A stretch of 64,000 bases of DNA from JAJDUF01 sp965214295. GTDB taxonomy: Bacteria; Chloroflexota; UBA11872; UBA12225; JAJDUF01. The position numbers and the translations under genes are program-made. The DNA is taken from positions 2,604,001-2,668,000 of the forward strand of contig OZ243944.1 of assembly GCA_965214295.1 (NCBI GenBank), read 5' to 3'. Within the stretch, counting starts at the first letter, position 1. The number at the start of each line of letters is the position of its first letter. Below are positions 24,725 through 32,798 of this stretch, in pieces. The notes below the pieces were generated by a model, which had not been told where the DNA came from, ran no database searches, and saw nothing but the letters and a program-made list of their open reading frames with translations.

Positions 24725-25834
24725 GTGATGCGTGTTGCGTTGGTGCATGACTTTCTCTACGTCTACGGCGGCGCCGAGCGGGCGCTGGCGGAGATGCACG
24801 CCATCTGGCCCGAGGCGCCGGTATTCACGCTCTTCTACGTGCGAGACCGGCTGCCGGCCGCATTTCGCGCCATGGATATTCGTCCGACCTGGGTAGATCG
24901 CCTGCCCGGCCGGCGGCGCTGGCAGCGGCTCTACGCCCTCTGGCAACCGCTGGTGTTCGGCGCTTTGCGCTTGCGCGGCTATGACCTCGTGCTCTCGTCG
25001 GCCAGCTTTGGGGCCAAGGCCGTTACGGCGCCACCGGGGGCGCGGCATGTGTGCTATTGCTACACGCCGCCGCGGTTTCTGTGGGGCTATGCGCCGGGTA
25101 CCGCGCGCGAGCGCCTGCCACTGGCGCTATGGTTGGCGGAGCAGCCCTTGCGCGCGGCGCTCCGCCGGTGGGATCGGGCGGCTGCCGACCGTGTAGATTC
25201 CTTTGTCGCGATTTCGTGGAACGTTGCCCGGCGCATCGCGCGGGTGTACCGGCGCCCGGCAACGGTGATCTATCCTCCGGTGCAGACCGACCGCTTTCGC
25301 CAGCGCGCGCCGGTGCCGGGGCGCTACTGGCTCGTGGTGTCGCGCTTCGAGGCCTACAAGCGCGTGGATCTGGCTATTGCCGCGGCGAATGCGCTGCGGG
25401 AGGATTTGGTGATCGTCGGCGCGGGTGGAGACGAACCGCGTCTCCGCCGCCTCGCCGGGCCGACCGTGCGGTTCCTGGGCTATCAGTCCGAGGCGGCCGT
25501 CGCCGCGCTGGTGGCCGGCTGTCGTGCCCTGCTCTTTCCAGGAGAGGAGGACTTCGGCTTGACGCCGCTGGAGGCCAACGCGGCAGGGAAGCCGGTGATT
25601 GCCTATGGCGCGGGCGGCGCGTTGGAGACGGTCGTGCCCGGCGTCACCGGCTTGTTCTTCGCGGAGCCGACGGCACCGGCGCTGGCCGCGGTGATGACCG
25701 CGTTCGATCCGACGCAGTTCGATCCGGCAGTGTGCCGGCGGCAAGCGGAGCGCTTTGCGCCAGCGGTGTTCCGAGAGCGTTTGCAGGCACACGTGGAACT
25801 GGTAATGGCCGCCCCGCCCGGCCCTCCCTCCTGA
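24725..25834 (+). CDS. Glycosyltransferase family 4
   Basis: 369 residues. The GTG at 24725 directly precedes ATG 24728 (MRVALVHDFLYVYGGAERAL). GT4 features: YVYGGAER near the N-terminus (acceptor-side Rossmann fold), CYCYTPPRFLWGYAPG, nucleotide-sugar side SRFEAYKRVDLAIAAANAL, VGAGGDEPRLRRL, and EEDFGLTPLEANAAGKPVIAYGAGG with the EX7E motif. It transfers a sugar, probably a hexose or deoxyhexose, in envelope glycan assembly at the cytoplasmic membrane face. It heads a loose run of glycan genes. Confidence 0.9.
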   Translation: MMRVALVHDFLYVYGGAERALAEMHAIWPEAPVFTLFYVRDRLPAAFRAMDIRPTWVDRLPGRRRWQRLYALWQPLVFGALRLRGYDLVLSSASFGAKAVTAPPGARHVCYCYTPPRFLWGYAPGTARERLPLALWLAEQPLRAALRRWDRAAADRVDSFVAISWNVARRIARVYRRPATVIYPPVQTDRFRQRAPVPGRYWLVVSRFEAYKRVDLAIAAANALREDLVIVGAGGDEPRLRRLAGPTVRFLGYQSEAAVAALVAGCRALLFPGEEDFGLTPLEANAAGKPVIAYGAGGALETVVPGVTGLFFAEPTAPALAAVMTAFDPTQFDPAVCRRQAERFAPAVFRERLQAHVELVMAAPPGPPS

Positions 25835-25954
25835 CAGCAGCCGATGGCCGGTCTCCGGTGCGGATCTCGGCAGGGAACCAGCCGGAATGGAAAAGGCTCG
25901 TAGACGCGCCGTTCCTGGCGGAAGCACGGGAAGCTGGGAATGGTGCGGGGTGCG

Positions 25955-26298
25955 TTAGGGGGGAGATGGAGTGGTCCGCTCATTGCCACTCCAGTGCTCA
26001 GTGGCGAGCTGTGTCCACAGTAGCAGGGACCACCACACGGCATAGCAGAACGCGAGAGCAACGAGGCTGCCATCGGCGAGCGGCTGCAATGATGCTATGA
26101 GCGCAAGGGGTTCACCACCCATTGCGTGCTGATGAGCGTCAGTGCGGCTGCCAGCAGCGGGCGCCGATAGCGAGCCGTCAGCCGACGGCGCGGTGCCGGG
26201 AGTCTCAAGCGGATGGTGTGTCGTAACACGCGGCTCCATGGCTGCGCCGGTGGTCTTCCATAGTACACCACCTGCGGAGTGGCGGAATACCAGCCCAA
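25955..26298 (-). pseudogene. Possible frameshifted remnant of a membrane glycosyltransferase
   Basis: One minus frame reads RRPLLAAALTLISTQWVVNP then stops. The next frame continues LALIASLQPLADGSLVALAF and YAVWWSLLLWTQLATEHW to a stop near 25955. Joined at about 26100 they would form two consecutive transmembrane helices like the C-terminus of a polytopic glycosyltransferase. No intact N-terminal part was found. This could equally be a chance hydrophobic frame. Confidence 0.35.
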
Positions 26299-26334
26299 TG
26301 TACCGGAGCGCGCCGTACACAGCGAGCGACCGGC

Positions 26335-26340
26335 TATACT
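26335..26340 (+). promoter_or_regulatory. -10 element (TATACT) upstream of the membrane glycosyltransferase
   Basis: ggctatact lies about 100 nt before the GTG at 26437. No clear -35. Confidence 0.35.
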
Positions 26341-26436
26341 ACGGCTCGCTGTGAAGCCTCTACTCGCTGTCTACTCGCTGGTCCGACACTCCGATCCGGC
26401 AGCAACCGCCGCGCGAGTCGCTACGACTGGCTCATC

Positions 26437-27726
26437 GTGGTCTTAGTACTGGTCGGTGCGCTCGTCCGCATATCATTGCTCGAACAGCCGGGCTTTCCTG
26501 CGGACATTGCCCACTTCAAGCGCTGGGGACTTTTTGCCGTCGAGCATGGGCTGTTCCGAGTCTACGAGCTTCCAGCGATAAACCATCCGCCGCTATCGGC
26601 GCTGCTGTGGTGGTGTGTAGCGCACCTCGCCCGCCTCATTAACCCGGCCTTTGGACTTCAGGACCCAGGACTTGCCACTGCCTTGGACTCGGTCGGGTAC
26701 ACGATGCTCGTGAAGGGACCGGCGTGCATTGCCGATCTCCTCATCGGCGTGCTGGTGTACCGCTGGGCCAGGCGGACCGCCGGTTCCGGGTGGGCGGTAG
26801 CCGTAGCCGCCATGATCCTGCTGCACCCGGCCCTGATTTATGACTCCGCTTGGTGGGGACAGGTCGATTCCATCCTGGCATTGGGCTTGCTGGTCGCCTT
26901 TATGGCTGCGAGCGTTGGTCAGGTGCGCCGCAGTGCAGTTATCTATGCCCTTACGGTGTTGGTGAAAACACAGGCTATGATTCTGCTCCCAGTGTTTGCG
27001 CTGCTCCAGTGGCAACGCAATGGCCTCCGCCAAGCGCTGCACGGTAGCGAAGTACTGATCTCCGTGCTGGTACTTGCTATCCTGCCGTTCCTCCTTGTGG
27101 CTCCGGGAGGGCATGTCTTTCGCAGTAGCGGGCAGGGTGGTGGTATCCAGGGAATAGGCTCCTTTGGCACGGGTGCCCGGCCTACTAACAGCGCGTACAA
27201 TATCTGGTGGCTGACCGTGGGCCCGGAGGCGCGCGAGCAATCCGATCTCGCGCCAGCGTGGGGCGATGTGCCACGGAGGGTCGTCGGTTTGGCCGGATTC
27301 GGAGTGGTCTACGCGCTCGCGCTGATCTGGCTATGGCGCCGTGGTCCGCAGGAGTGGCCGGTAGTAGCCATCGCAGTGTATGCGAGCTTCTTTGTGCTGC
27401 CGACGCAAATCCATGAGCGTTACTTGCTACCCTTCTTCCCGCTCATGGTGATAGCGATGACCTATCATCGCCGCTTGCTCGTATGGTTTGTGGGCTGGAG
27501 TCTCACGTTCACGGCTAACCTGCTACATGTCGGTGGCTTGGCGGGATTACCCTGCGGAGAGTGCATCGACAGCGTACTGCAGATACTGACCCCGAACCGG
27601 ATCGCCGCGATCAATGTGGTACTCTGGGCCACGCTGTTGATCGTGTTGTGGTGGCTGCCAGCGTCAGGACCAGTGCAGCAGAGCGCGAGGCGACCGCCGG
27701 GCGAGGCGGCCGCGGCCAGCCCCTAG
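26437..27726 (+). CDS. Polytopic membrane glycosyltransferase (GT-C fold, mannosyltransferase-like)
   Basis: 429 residues with about ten transmembrane helices. The first external loop has FPADIAHFKRWGLFAVEHGLFRVYE, with an acidic D as expected for GT-C enzymes that use lipid-linked sugars. HPALIYDSAWWGQVDSILAL follows, typical of DUF2029/PMT-like proteins, and LPTQIHERYLLPFFPLMVI resembles the ALG6/8-type 'HERY' motif. The start is uncertain: the frame is open upstream (RRASRYDWLIVVLV) without ATG/GTG/TTG, and the GTG at 26437 begins inside the first helix. It probably adds sugars to lipids or proteins outside the membrane. Confidence 0.82.
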   Translation: MVLVLVGALVRISLLEQPGFPADIAHFKRWGLFAVEHGLFRVYELPAINHPPLSALLWWCVAHLARLINPAFGLQDPGLATALDSVGYTMLVKGPACIADLLIGVLVYRWARRTAGSGWAVAVAAMILLHPALIYDSAWWGQVDSILALGLLVAFMAASVGQVRRSAVIYALTVLVKTQAMILLPVFALLQWQRNGLRQALHGSEVLISVLVLAILPFLLVAPGGHVFRSSGQGGGIQGIGSFGTGARPTNSAYNIWWLTVGPEAREQSDLAPAWGDVPRRVVGLAGFGVVYALALIWLWRRGPQEWPVVAIAVYASFFVLPTQIHERYLLPFFPLMVIAMTYHRRLLVWFVGWSLTFTANLLHVGGLAGLPCGECIDSVLQILTPNRIAAINVVLWATLLIVLWWLPASGPVQQSARRPPGEAAAASP

Positions 27727-28013
27727 GCCGGCGCTCTATCAACATGCCAGGTCTGCACTGCCCTAACCTCCGGCGGATTGTGCGAACGGGCTCGTCAAGT
27801 GTGCCGGAGGTGCTATCGCCAAGGCTAGGCAAGCGGGGACAGCGTGCTGCGCTGCTGCTCCGCTGAGGGTGGACTACCACCGCAGTTGATAGTAGTCCTG
27901 GACCACTTCAGCGTACAATCCATATTGCCGGTTGGTGTCTGCGGGTGCTGAAGGCTGACCGCTGCTGCTGGCTTGGGCGGCCGGCTGCGATGGGATGGGC
28001 GAGGTGAGGGGGG

Positions 28014-28937
28014 ATGGCTCCGGTCGTTGTGGTCATCGGTGGTGTGAACACCGATATGGTCGTGCGGACGCCGCGCTTGCCGCGCCCCGGCGAGACGGTC
28101 GGTGGAGGGGACTTTCTCAGCACTCCTGGGGGCAAAGGGGCCAATCAGGCGGTCGCCGCCGCCCGGCTCGGCGCGACGGTGCGGTTCATCGGCAAAGTAG
28201 GTGCCGACCTGTTCGGCGAGGCGGCACGCGACAATCTTCTCCGGTATGGGATTGATACGACCGGTCTGGGGCGCGATCTCCGCGAGCCGTCGGGTGTCGC
28301 ATTGATCTTTGTGGATTCGTCGGGAGAGAACGCGATTGCCGTGGCGCCGGGCGCCAACATGGGGCTGACGGCAGACGACGTAGTGTCGCAGGAGGCGCTA
28401 CTCGCCGATGCCGATGCCGTCGTCGGTCAGTGCGAGGTGCCGGCCGAGGCCACGCTGGCCGCCTTCCGTCTCGCACACGACCGCGGTATTCGGACTATCT
28501 TGAACGCGGCGCCGGCAGCGCCTTTGTCGGCAGCGTGGGCTGCGGTTGTGGATACGCTCGTCGTCAATGAGGGTGAGGCGGCGCTGATCGGCCGAGCGGC
28601 CGGGCTTGCTGCCGCGTCGCCCGTTGCCTGGGCCGAGGGCTTGCAACGTCTAGGCTATGCACGGGTCATCCTCACGTTGGGTCACCGGGGTGCCTACGCC
28701 GCGATGGCCGGCCGATCTTTGCATGTGCCGGCGTGGAGCGTGGATACGCTCGATACGACGGGCGCCGGTGACGGCTTTGTCGGCGGGTTAGCGGTGGCTA
28801 TGGCAGAGGGCCAGGCGCTTGAGGCAGCGGTGCGGTTTGCGTGTGCGGTCGGTGCGCTGGCAACCACCGCTATGGGCGCTCAGGTTGCCCTACCGGACCG
28901 AGCGGCAGTCGCCGCGCTATTGGCGGGTGGTGAGTAA
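28014..28937 (+). CDS. rbsK: Ribokinase-type PfkB sugar kinase
   Basis: 307 residues. The N-terminal PfkB motif GGVNTDMVVRTPRLPRPGET and PGGKGANQAVAAARLG are those of ribokinase. The C-terminal DTTGAGDGFVGGLAVAMAEG carries the catalytic Asp and anion hole (GAGD). The enzyme phosphorylates ribose at O5. Other pentoses or nucleosides are possible within the family. GTGAGGGGGG directly precedes the ATG. No ribose transporter adjoins. The next genes encode a second PfkB kinase and a nucleotidyltransferase. Confidence 0.85.
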   Translation: MAPVVVVIGGVNTDMVVRTPRLPRPGETVGGGDFLSTPGGKGANQAVAAARLGATVRFIGKVGADLFGEAARDNLLRYGIDTTGLGRDLREPSGVALIFVDSSGENAIAVAPGANMGLTADDVVSQEALLADADAVVGQCEVPAEATLAAFRLAHDRGIRTILNAAPAAPLSAAWAAVVDTLVVNEGEAALIGRAAGLAAASPVAWAEGLQRLGYARVILTLGHRGAYAAMAGRSLHVPAWSVDTLDTTGAGDGFVGGLAVAMAEGQALEAAVRFACAVGALATTAMGAQVALPDRAAVAALLAGGE

Positions 28938-29132
28938 TTGGGGCCCGTCAAGGGGGTTTTGTCAGAATCAGGATTTGCAGGATGAGGGGATGAGCAGGAT
29001 TGCCGGCCGGTGCAATTCGGCTGATGTCGGTAGTGCCCTCACCCCGGCCCGCGCCCATGGGGAGAGTTGACAGAGGGATGAGGGCGGGTCCCTGGCTACT
29101 GGCTACTCGCCACTGTTAAGGTGGACGGCACG

Positions 29133-30158
29133 ATGACCGATATTGTGAGGGAGCGGCTAAGGCGGCTCGTGGAGGACATGCGGGGCCAGCGGTTGCTGGT
29201 GCTCGGTGACATTGTGGCCGATGAGCAGCTGGTCGGGCAGCCGGCAGCCGTGGCCCGTGAGGCCCCCGTGCTGGTGTTGCAGGAGGTGGAGCGCACAATC
29301 TTGCCCGGTGGGGCGACCAACGTCGCGGCTAACGCCGCGGCCTTGGGGTCGGCGGTTAGCGTCTGCGGGGTGATCGGCGACGACGCGATGGGCGCGAGCC
29401 TGCGTCGGCGCTTGCGCGCGGCGGGCATTGATGTGACGGGCTTGGTGGTGGATGCGGCGCGTCCGACGACGACGAAGACCCGCATTTGGGCGGGCGGCGT
29501 GCAGCAGCAGATCCAGCAACTCCTGCTGCGCGTTGACCGCGTGATCCGTCAGCCAGTGGAGGGGGAGGTGCTGGCGACGCTGTTGAGCTGTCTACGCGAG
29601 GGCCTGGGCACGGTATCGGCCGTGGTGATGTCGGATTACGAGAATGGCGTGATGCACCGGGCGGCGCTTGCCGAGGGCGTCGTGGCCGCGCGCGCAGCCG
29701 GCGCGGTGGTGGTGGCCGACGCGCACGGCGACCTCCTGCGGTTCAAGGGTGCTACGGCGCTGACGCCCAATCAACCGGAAGCGGAGGCAACGCTGGGACG
29801 CAGCATCACCTCGCCGGCCGAGCTCGATCGCGCCGGTGCCGAACTGCTCATGGGCAGCGAGACGGAAGCAGTACTGATGACGCGCGGTCGGGAAGGTATG
29901 TCGCTGTACACGCGCGATGACTCGCCGCAACATCTGCCGGCGCAGCGGCGCAGCGGTGTGGCCGATCCTACCGGCGCCGGTGACACCGTCGCGGCGGTGT
30001 TTACCTTGGCCCTTGCGGCGGAGGGGAGCTACTGCGAGGCGGCTATCCTGGCGAACCTGGCTGCCGGGGCGGTTGTCGCCAAGGTGGGTACGGCAACGGT
30101 GTCTTCCGCCGAACTGCTTGCAGCTGTAGATCGCTGGGCAGGTACGACTGACCGTTAG
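29133..30158 (+). CDS. Heptose-phosphate kinase-type PfkB protein (HldE N-domain like)
   Basis: 341 residues from the ATG at 29133 (AAGGTGG ten nt upstream). Features: RLLVLGDIVADEQLVG, VLVLQEVERTILPGGATNVAANAAALG, TKTRIWAGGVQQQIQQLLLRVD and DPTGAGDTVAAVFTLALAA. The LGD..AD.., GGA.NVA.N and TKTR motifs are those of RfaE/HldE kinases, which phosphorylate D-glycero-D-manno-heptose-7-phosphate. Together with the cytidylyltransferase-fold gene at 30294 it would supply ADP- or GDP-heptose for surface glycans. Specificity rests on motif similarity. Confidence 0.8.
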   Translation: MTDIVRERLRRLVEDMRGQRLLVLGDIVADEQLVGQPAAVAREAPVLVLQEVERTILPGGATNVAANAAALGSAVSVCGVIGDDAMGASLRRRLRAAGIDVTGLVVDAARPTTTKTRIWAGGVQQQIQQLLLRVDRVIRQPVEGEVLATLLSCLREGLGTVSAVVMSDYENGVMHRAALAEGVVAARAAGAVVVADAHGDLLRFKGATALTPNQPEAEATLGRSITSPAELDRAGAELLMGSETEAVLMTRGREGMSLYTRDDSPQHLPAQRRSGVADPTGAGDTVAAVFTLALAAEGSYCEAAILANLAAGAVVAKVGTATVSSAELLAAVDRWAGTTDR

Positions 30159-30218
30159 CCGCCGACCGGTATCATGAGCGACCTAGATGGCCCCCGGTAG
30201 TCCTCCCGCACCGCAGGG

Positions 30219-30255
30219 GAACGTAGATTCCCGCTGGCGCGGGAATGACGGAATA
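30219..30255. repeat. Dispersed palindromic repeat between the two heptose-type genes
   Basis: gattcccgctggcgcgggaa then tgacgg, a near-perfect copy of the main family, in the 135-nt gap before the next gene. Confidence 0.8.
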
Positions 30256-30293
30256 GGCGTGATGAGCAGAGCACGGGCCGGGGGTGGGGCGGA

Positions 30294-30812
30294 ATGACGG
30301 GCCAGGTGCTGACGCTGGACGAGATGTGTGCCTGGCGGGCGGTGGCTGGACGGCAGGGGCGGCGGGTGGTGCTGACTAATGGCTGTTTTGACCTGCTGCA
30401 CGTTGGTCATGTGCAGTCGTTTGTCGTGGGGCGGTCATTCGGCGACTGCCTGCTGGTGGGGGTTAACTCGGATCGTTCGGTAGCGAAGCTCAAGGGGCCG
30501 GGCCGACCGCTGGTGCCTGAGCAGGAGCGGGCGACCTTGCTTGCTGCACTCAGGATGGTGGATGCGGTGACGATTTTCGACGAGCCGACGGCGGTGCGAC
30601 TCGTGGAGGCGCTGCGCCCGGACGTCTACGTCAAGGGGGCCGACTACGCCGGCTCCGGCCCCGGCGGGGTGGATGAAGCGCGGCTACCGGAGGTGGCCGC
30701 GGTACGCCGGGGTGGCGGGATGGTGCGCTTGATACCGAGCATGCCGGGGGCTTCAACCTCGGTGCTCATCGCCCGGATGGCGGCCTTGGCGCGGCGAGGG
30801 TCGAGCCGCTGA
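30294..30812 (+). CDS. rfaE2: ADP-heptose synthase-type nucleotidyltransferase (RfaE2-like)
   Basis: 172 residues. VLTNGCFDLLHVGHVQSFVVGRSFGD (about 27-52) is the cytidylyltransferase 'HxGH' nucleotide-binding motif. GVNSDRSVAKLKGPGRPLVPEQERATLLAALRMVDAV and DVYVKGADY are family blocks of RfaE2/HldE C-domain proteins, and the final ISTS-like motif appears as PGASTSVLIARM. It activates heptose-1-phosphate with ATP to a nucleotide sugar. Kinase and transferase are separate genes here, while E. coli has them fused. Confidence 0.88.
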   Translation: MTGQVLTLDEMCAWRAVAGRQGRRVVLTNGCFDLLHVGHVQSFVVGRSFGDCLLVGVNSDRSVAKLKGPGRPLVPEQERATLLAALRMVDAVTIFDEPTAVRLVEALRPDVYVKGADYAGSGPGGVDEARLPEVAAVRRGGGMVRLIPSMPGASTSVLIARMAALARRGSSR

Positions 30813-30868
30813 CAACGCCCGGTCCGCGCCAACTGCCGGAACTAGGCGAGGCAAATGACCAGTCGGAG

Positions 30869-30899
30869 CCGCACGATCCGCTGAAAATCTGAGGTGCGG
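30869..30899. repeat. Dispersed inverted repeat CCGCAC...GTGCGG
   Basis: ccgcacgatccgctgaaaat, ctga, ggtgcgg. Terminal hexamers CCGCAC and GTGCGG are inverted. Copies: 53037-53073 and, inside a gene, 13494-13530. It includes the GTG at 30894, an argument against that codon as the murJ start. Confidence 0.65.
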
Positions 30900-30965
30900 A
30901 TCCGGCTGGTCACCCGGCGCATCAGCCAAACACGACGTAGGCAGTGGCTAGTGGCTAGTAGTGAG

Positions 30966-32672
30966 GTGGCCCGGCGGGTGGTGGCGGCGGCGAGCCTGGT
31001 CATGGTGGGCAACCTCGCCAGTCGTATCCTCGGCCTTGTGCGCGACCAAACCATCGCGGCTCTGTTCGGCTCATCGGCTCACGCCTCCATCTTCGTTGTG
31101 GTCAGCCGGGTCCCAACGATGGTCTACGACTTGCTGATTGGTGGCGCGATGACGGCCGCGCTCGTGCCGGTCTTCAGCGAATACGCCCGCGATGGTTCCC
31201 GCGTGCGCGGGAATGACGAGGTGGAGGGGGACTCCGACACTGCGGCGCAAGCCACAGTCCCTCCTCCCACAGCGTCCCACGACTCGCTGGCGAGTGCCCT
31301 GGGGGCGACGGTTGGCGCGGCGCTCCTGGTGCTGATCCCGGCGGTGGCGCTCCTCATCGTCGCTGCGCCACAGGTCATGGCCTTCATGGGTGAAGGCTTC
31401 GCACCGGAGATGCAGGACCTGGGTATGCGCCTCGTTCGGCTGGCGCTGCCGTCCGTAGCCATGCTCGGGCTTGCCAGCGTGCTGATGGCAGCGCTCTATG
31501 TGCGCGAGCGTTTCGTGCGCCCTTCCTTTGCCACGGCTCTCTACAATGTCGGCATTATTGCCGGTGCGCTGCTGTTGACGCCGTTCTTTGGCCTCGGTGG
31601 CCTGGTCCTCGGCTTGCTGGCTGGAGCGGTAGCTCAGTGCGCTGCCCAACTTCCGGCGCTGCGCGGCGTGCGGGTGAGCAACTTGGCCAACTTCCGGCAT
31701 CCGGCGCTGCGGCGGATCCTACGGCTCTACACGCCGGTCGCCGGGGGATTGGTCGTCTCGGCGGGAGTCGTATCCCTCGATACGCGGCTCGCTTCTCAGA
31801 CGGGCGTGGGTAGCCTGGCCGCTATGCGTTATGCGACGACGCTGGTGCAGTTCCCGCTGGGTCTCGTGGCAACCGCTTTGTCCTTTGCCACGTTGCCCGT
31901 CTTGTCCAAGCAGGCGGCGGCGCTGGTCGCGTGGCGGCGGGAAGGCCAGCGGGACAGCAAGGACGCGCGCACGAGCGCGGCGGAGCCGCCGGACCTCGCC
32001 GACTATCGGGCGACCTTGGCCCTCACGCTGCGGCTGGCGCTGCTGTTCATCACTCCCTTGACGGTGGCGATCATCGTCCTGCGCCAGCCGGTGGTGCGGC
32101 TCGTGTTCGAGCGCGGGGAGTTCACCGCCGCCAGCACGGACCTCACTGCGCTGGCGTTGCTCTTCTATGCGCCACAGCTGCCGTTCGTAGCTATAGATCA
32201 GGTTTTGATTGCGGCCTTCTACGCGCTGCAGAACACGCGGACGCCCGTTGTGGTCGGTGTTGTCACGGCCGGGTGCTATGCTGCGGTGGCCCTGCCGCTG
32301 GTGGATACTTGGGGTATGCCGGCGCTCGTGCTGGCCAACACGATCCAGAACTCGGCGCACGGCGTCATCCTGGCGGTGCTGCTCTGGCGGGCGGTGGGTG
32401 GTCTGCGCGATTCGGGGCTGAACGGGGCGGCGGCGCGCATCGGTGTGGCCGCGGCGGCGATGGCCGGAGTGCTGCTGGTGCTCGACCGCGCAGTGATAGC
32501 ACCGACCGCGTGGCTCCCGGTGCCGCTGTGGGGGCTAGTGCTGCTCGGTGCCGGAGTGGTGGGGATGGGTGTGTATGGCGGCGCACTGTGGCTCCTGGGC
32601 GCCGAGGATGTCCGGCACGTGGCTGAGATTGGGCAGCGGGCCTGGCGGCGCCTCGGCGCGCGTGATCCGTAG
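30966..32672 (+). CDS. murJ: Lipid II flippase MurJ
   Basis: 568 residues from the GTG at 30966, chosen because VARRVVAAASLVMVGNLASRILGLVRDQTIAALFG matches the family's usual start. The frame is open from 30894, but that part includes a dispersed repeat. About 14 transmembrane helices, with LIGGAMTAALVPVFSEYA (the AALVPxF block) and YAPQLPFVAIDQVLIAAFYALQNTRTP. MurJ moves lipid-linked peptidoglycan precursors across the membrane. Odd: residues about 77-103 (DGSRVRGNDEVEGDSD and onward) come from an inserted repeat in the loop between helices 2 and 3. Confidence 0.92.
   Translation: MARRVVAAASLVMVGNLASRILGLVRDQTIAALFGSSAHASIFVVVSRVPTMVYDLLIGGAMTAALVPVFSEYARDGSRVRGNDEVEGDSDTAAQATVPPPTASHDSLASALGATVGAALLVLIPAVALLIVAAPQVMAFMGEGFAPEMQDLGMRLVRLALPSVAMLGLASVLMAALYVRERFVRPSFATALYNVGIIAGALLLTPFFGLGGLVLGLLAGAVAQCAAQLPALRGVRVSNLANFRHPALRRILRLYTPVAGGLVVSAGVVSLDTRLASQTGVGSLAAMRYATTLVQFPLGLVATALSFATLPVLSKQAAALVAWRREGQRDSKDARTSAAEPPDLADYRATLALTLRLALLFITPLTVAIIVLRQPVVRLVFERGEFTAASTDLTALALLFYAPQLPFVAIDQVLIAAFYALQNTRTPVVVGVVTAGCYAAVALPLVDTWGMPALVLANTIQNSAHGVILAVLLWRAVGGLRDSGLNGAAARIGVAAAAMAGVLLVLDRAVIAPTAWLPVPLWGLVLLGAGVVGMGVYGGALWLLGAEDVRHVAEIGQRAWRRLGARDP
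31193..31265. repeat. Dispersed palindromic repeats within murJ
   Basis: A full palindrome ttcccgcgtgcgcgggaatg (31196-31215, then acg) and, after 'gaggtggagggggactccgac', a ctgcggcgcaagccacag copy (about 31235-31252). Both keep the murJ frame and encode a polar loop. Confidence 0.85.
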
Positions 32673-32798
32673 GCAGCAGCGGGCCGTCCTTCGCCAGTAG
32701 ACGATCCTTCAGCGCGTTTGGGGTGAGGGTTGGAACGGGAAATATCGGTGTCAGGGTGAGTAGGTCGCCATCGCCGCGTCCAGCCTTGCGGCTGCTGC

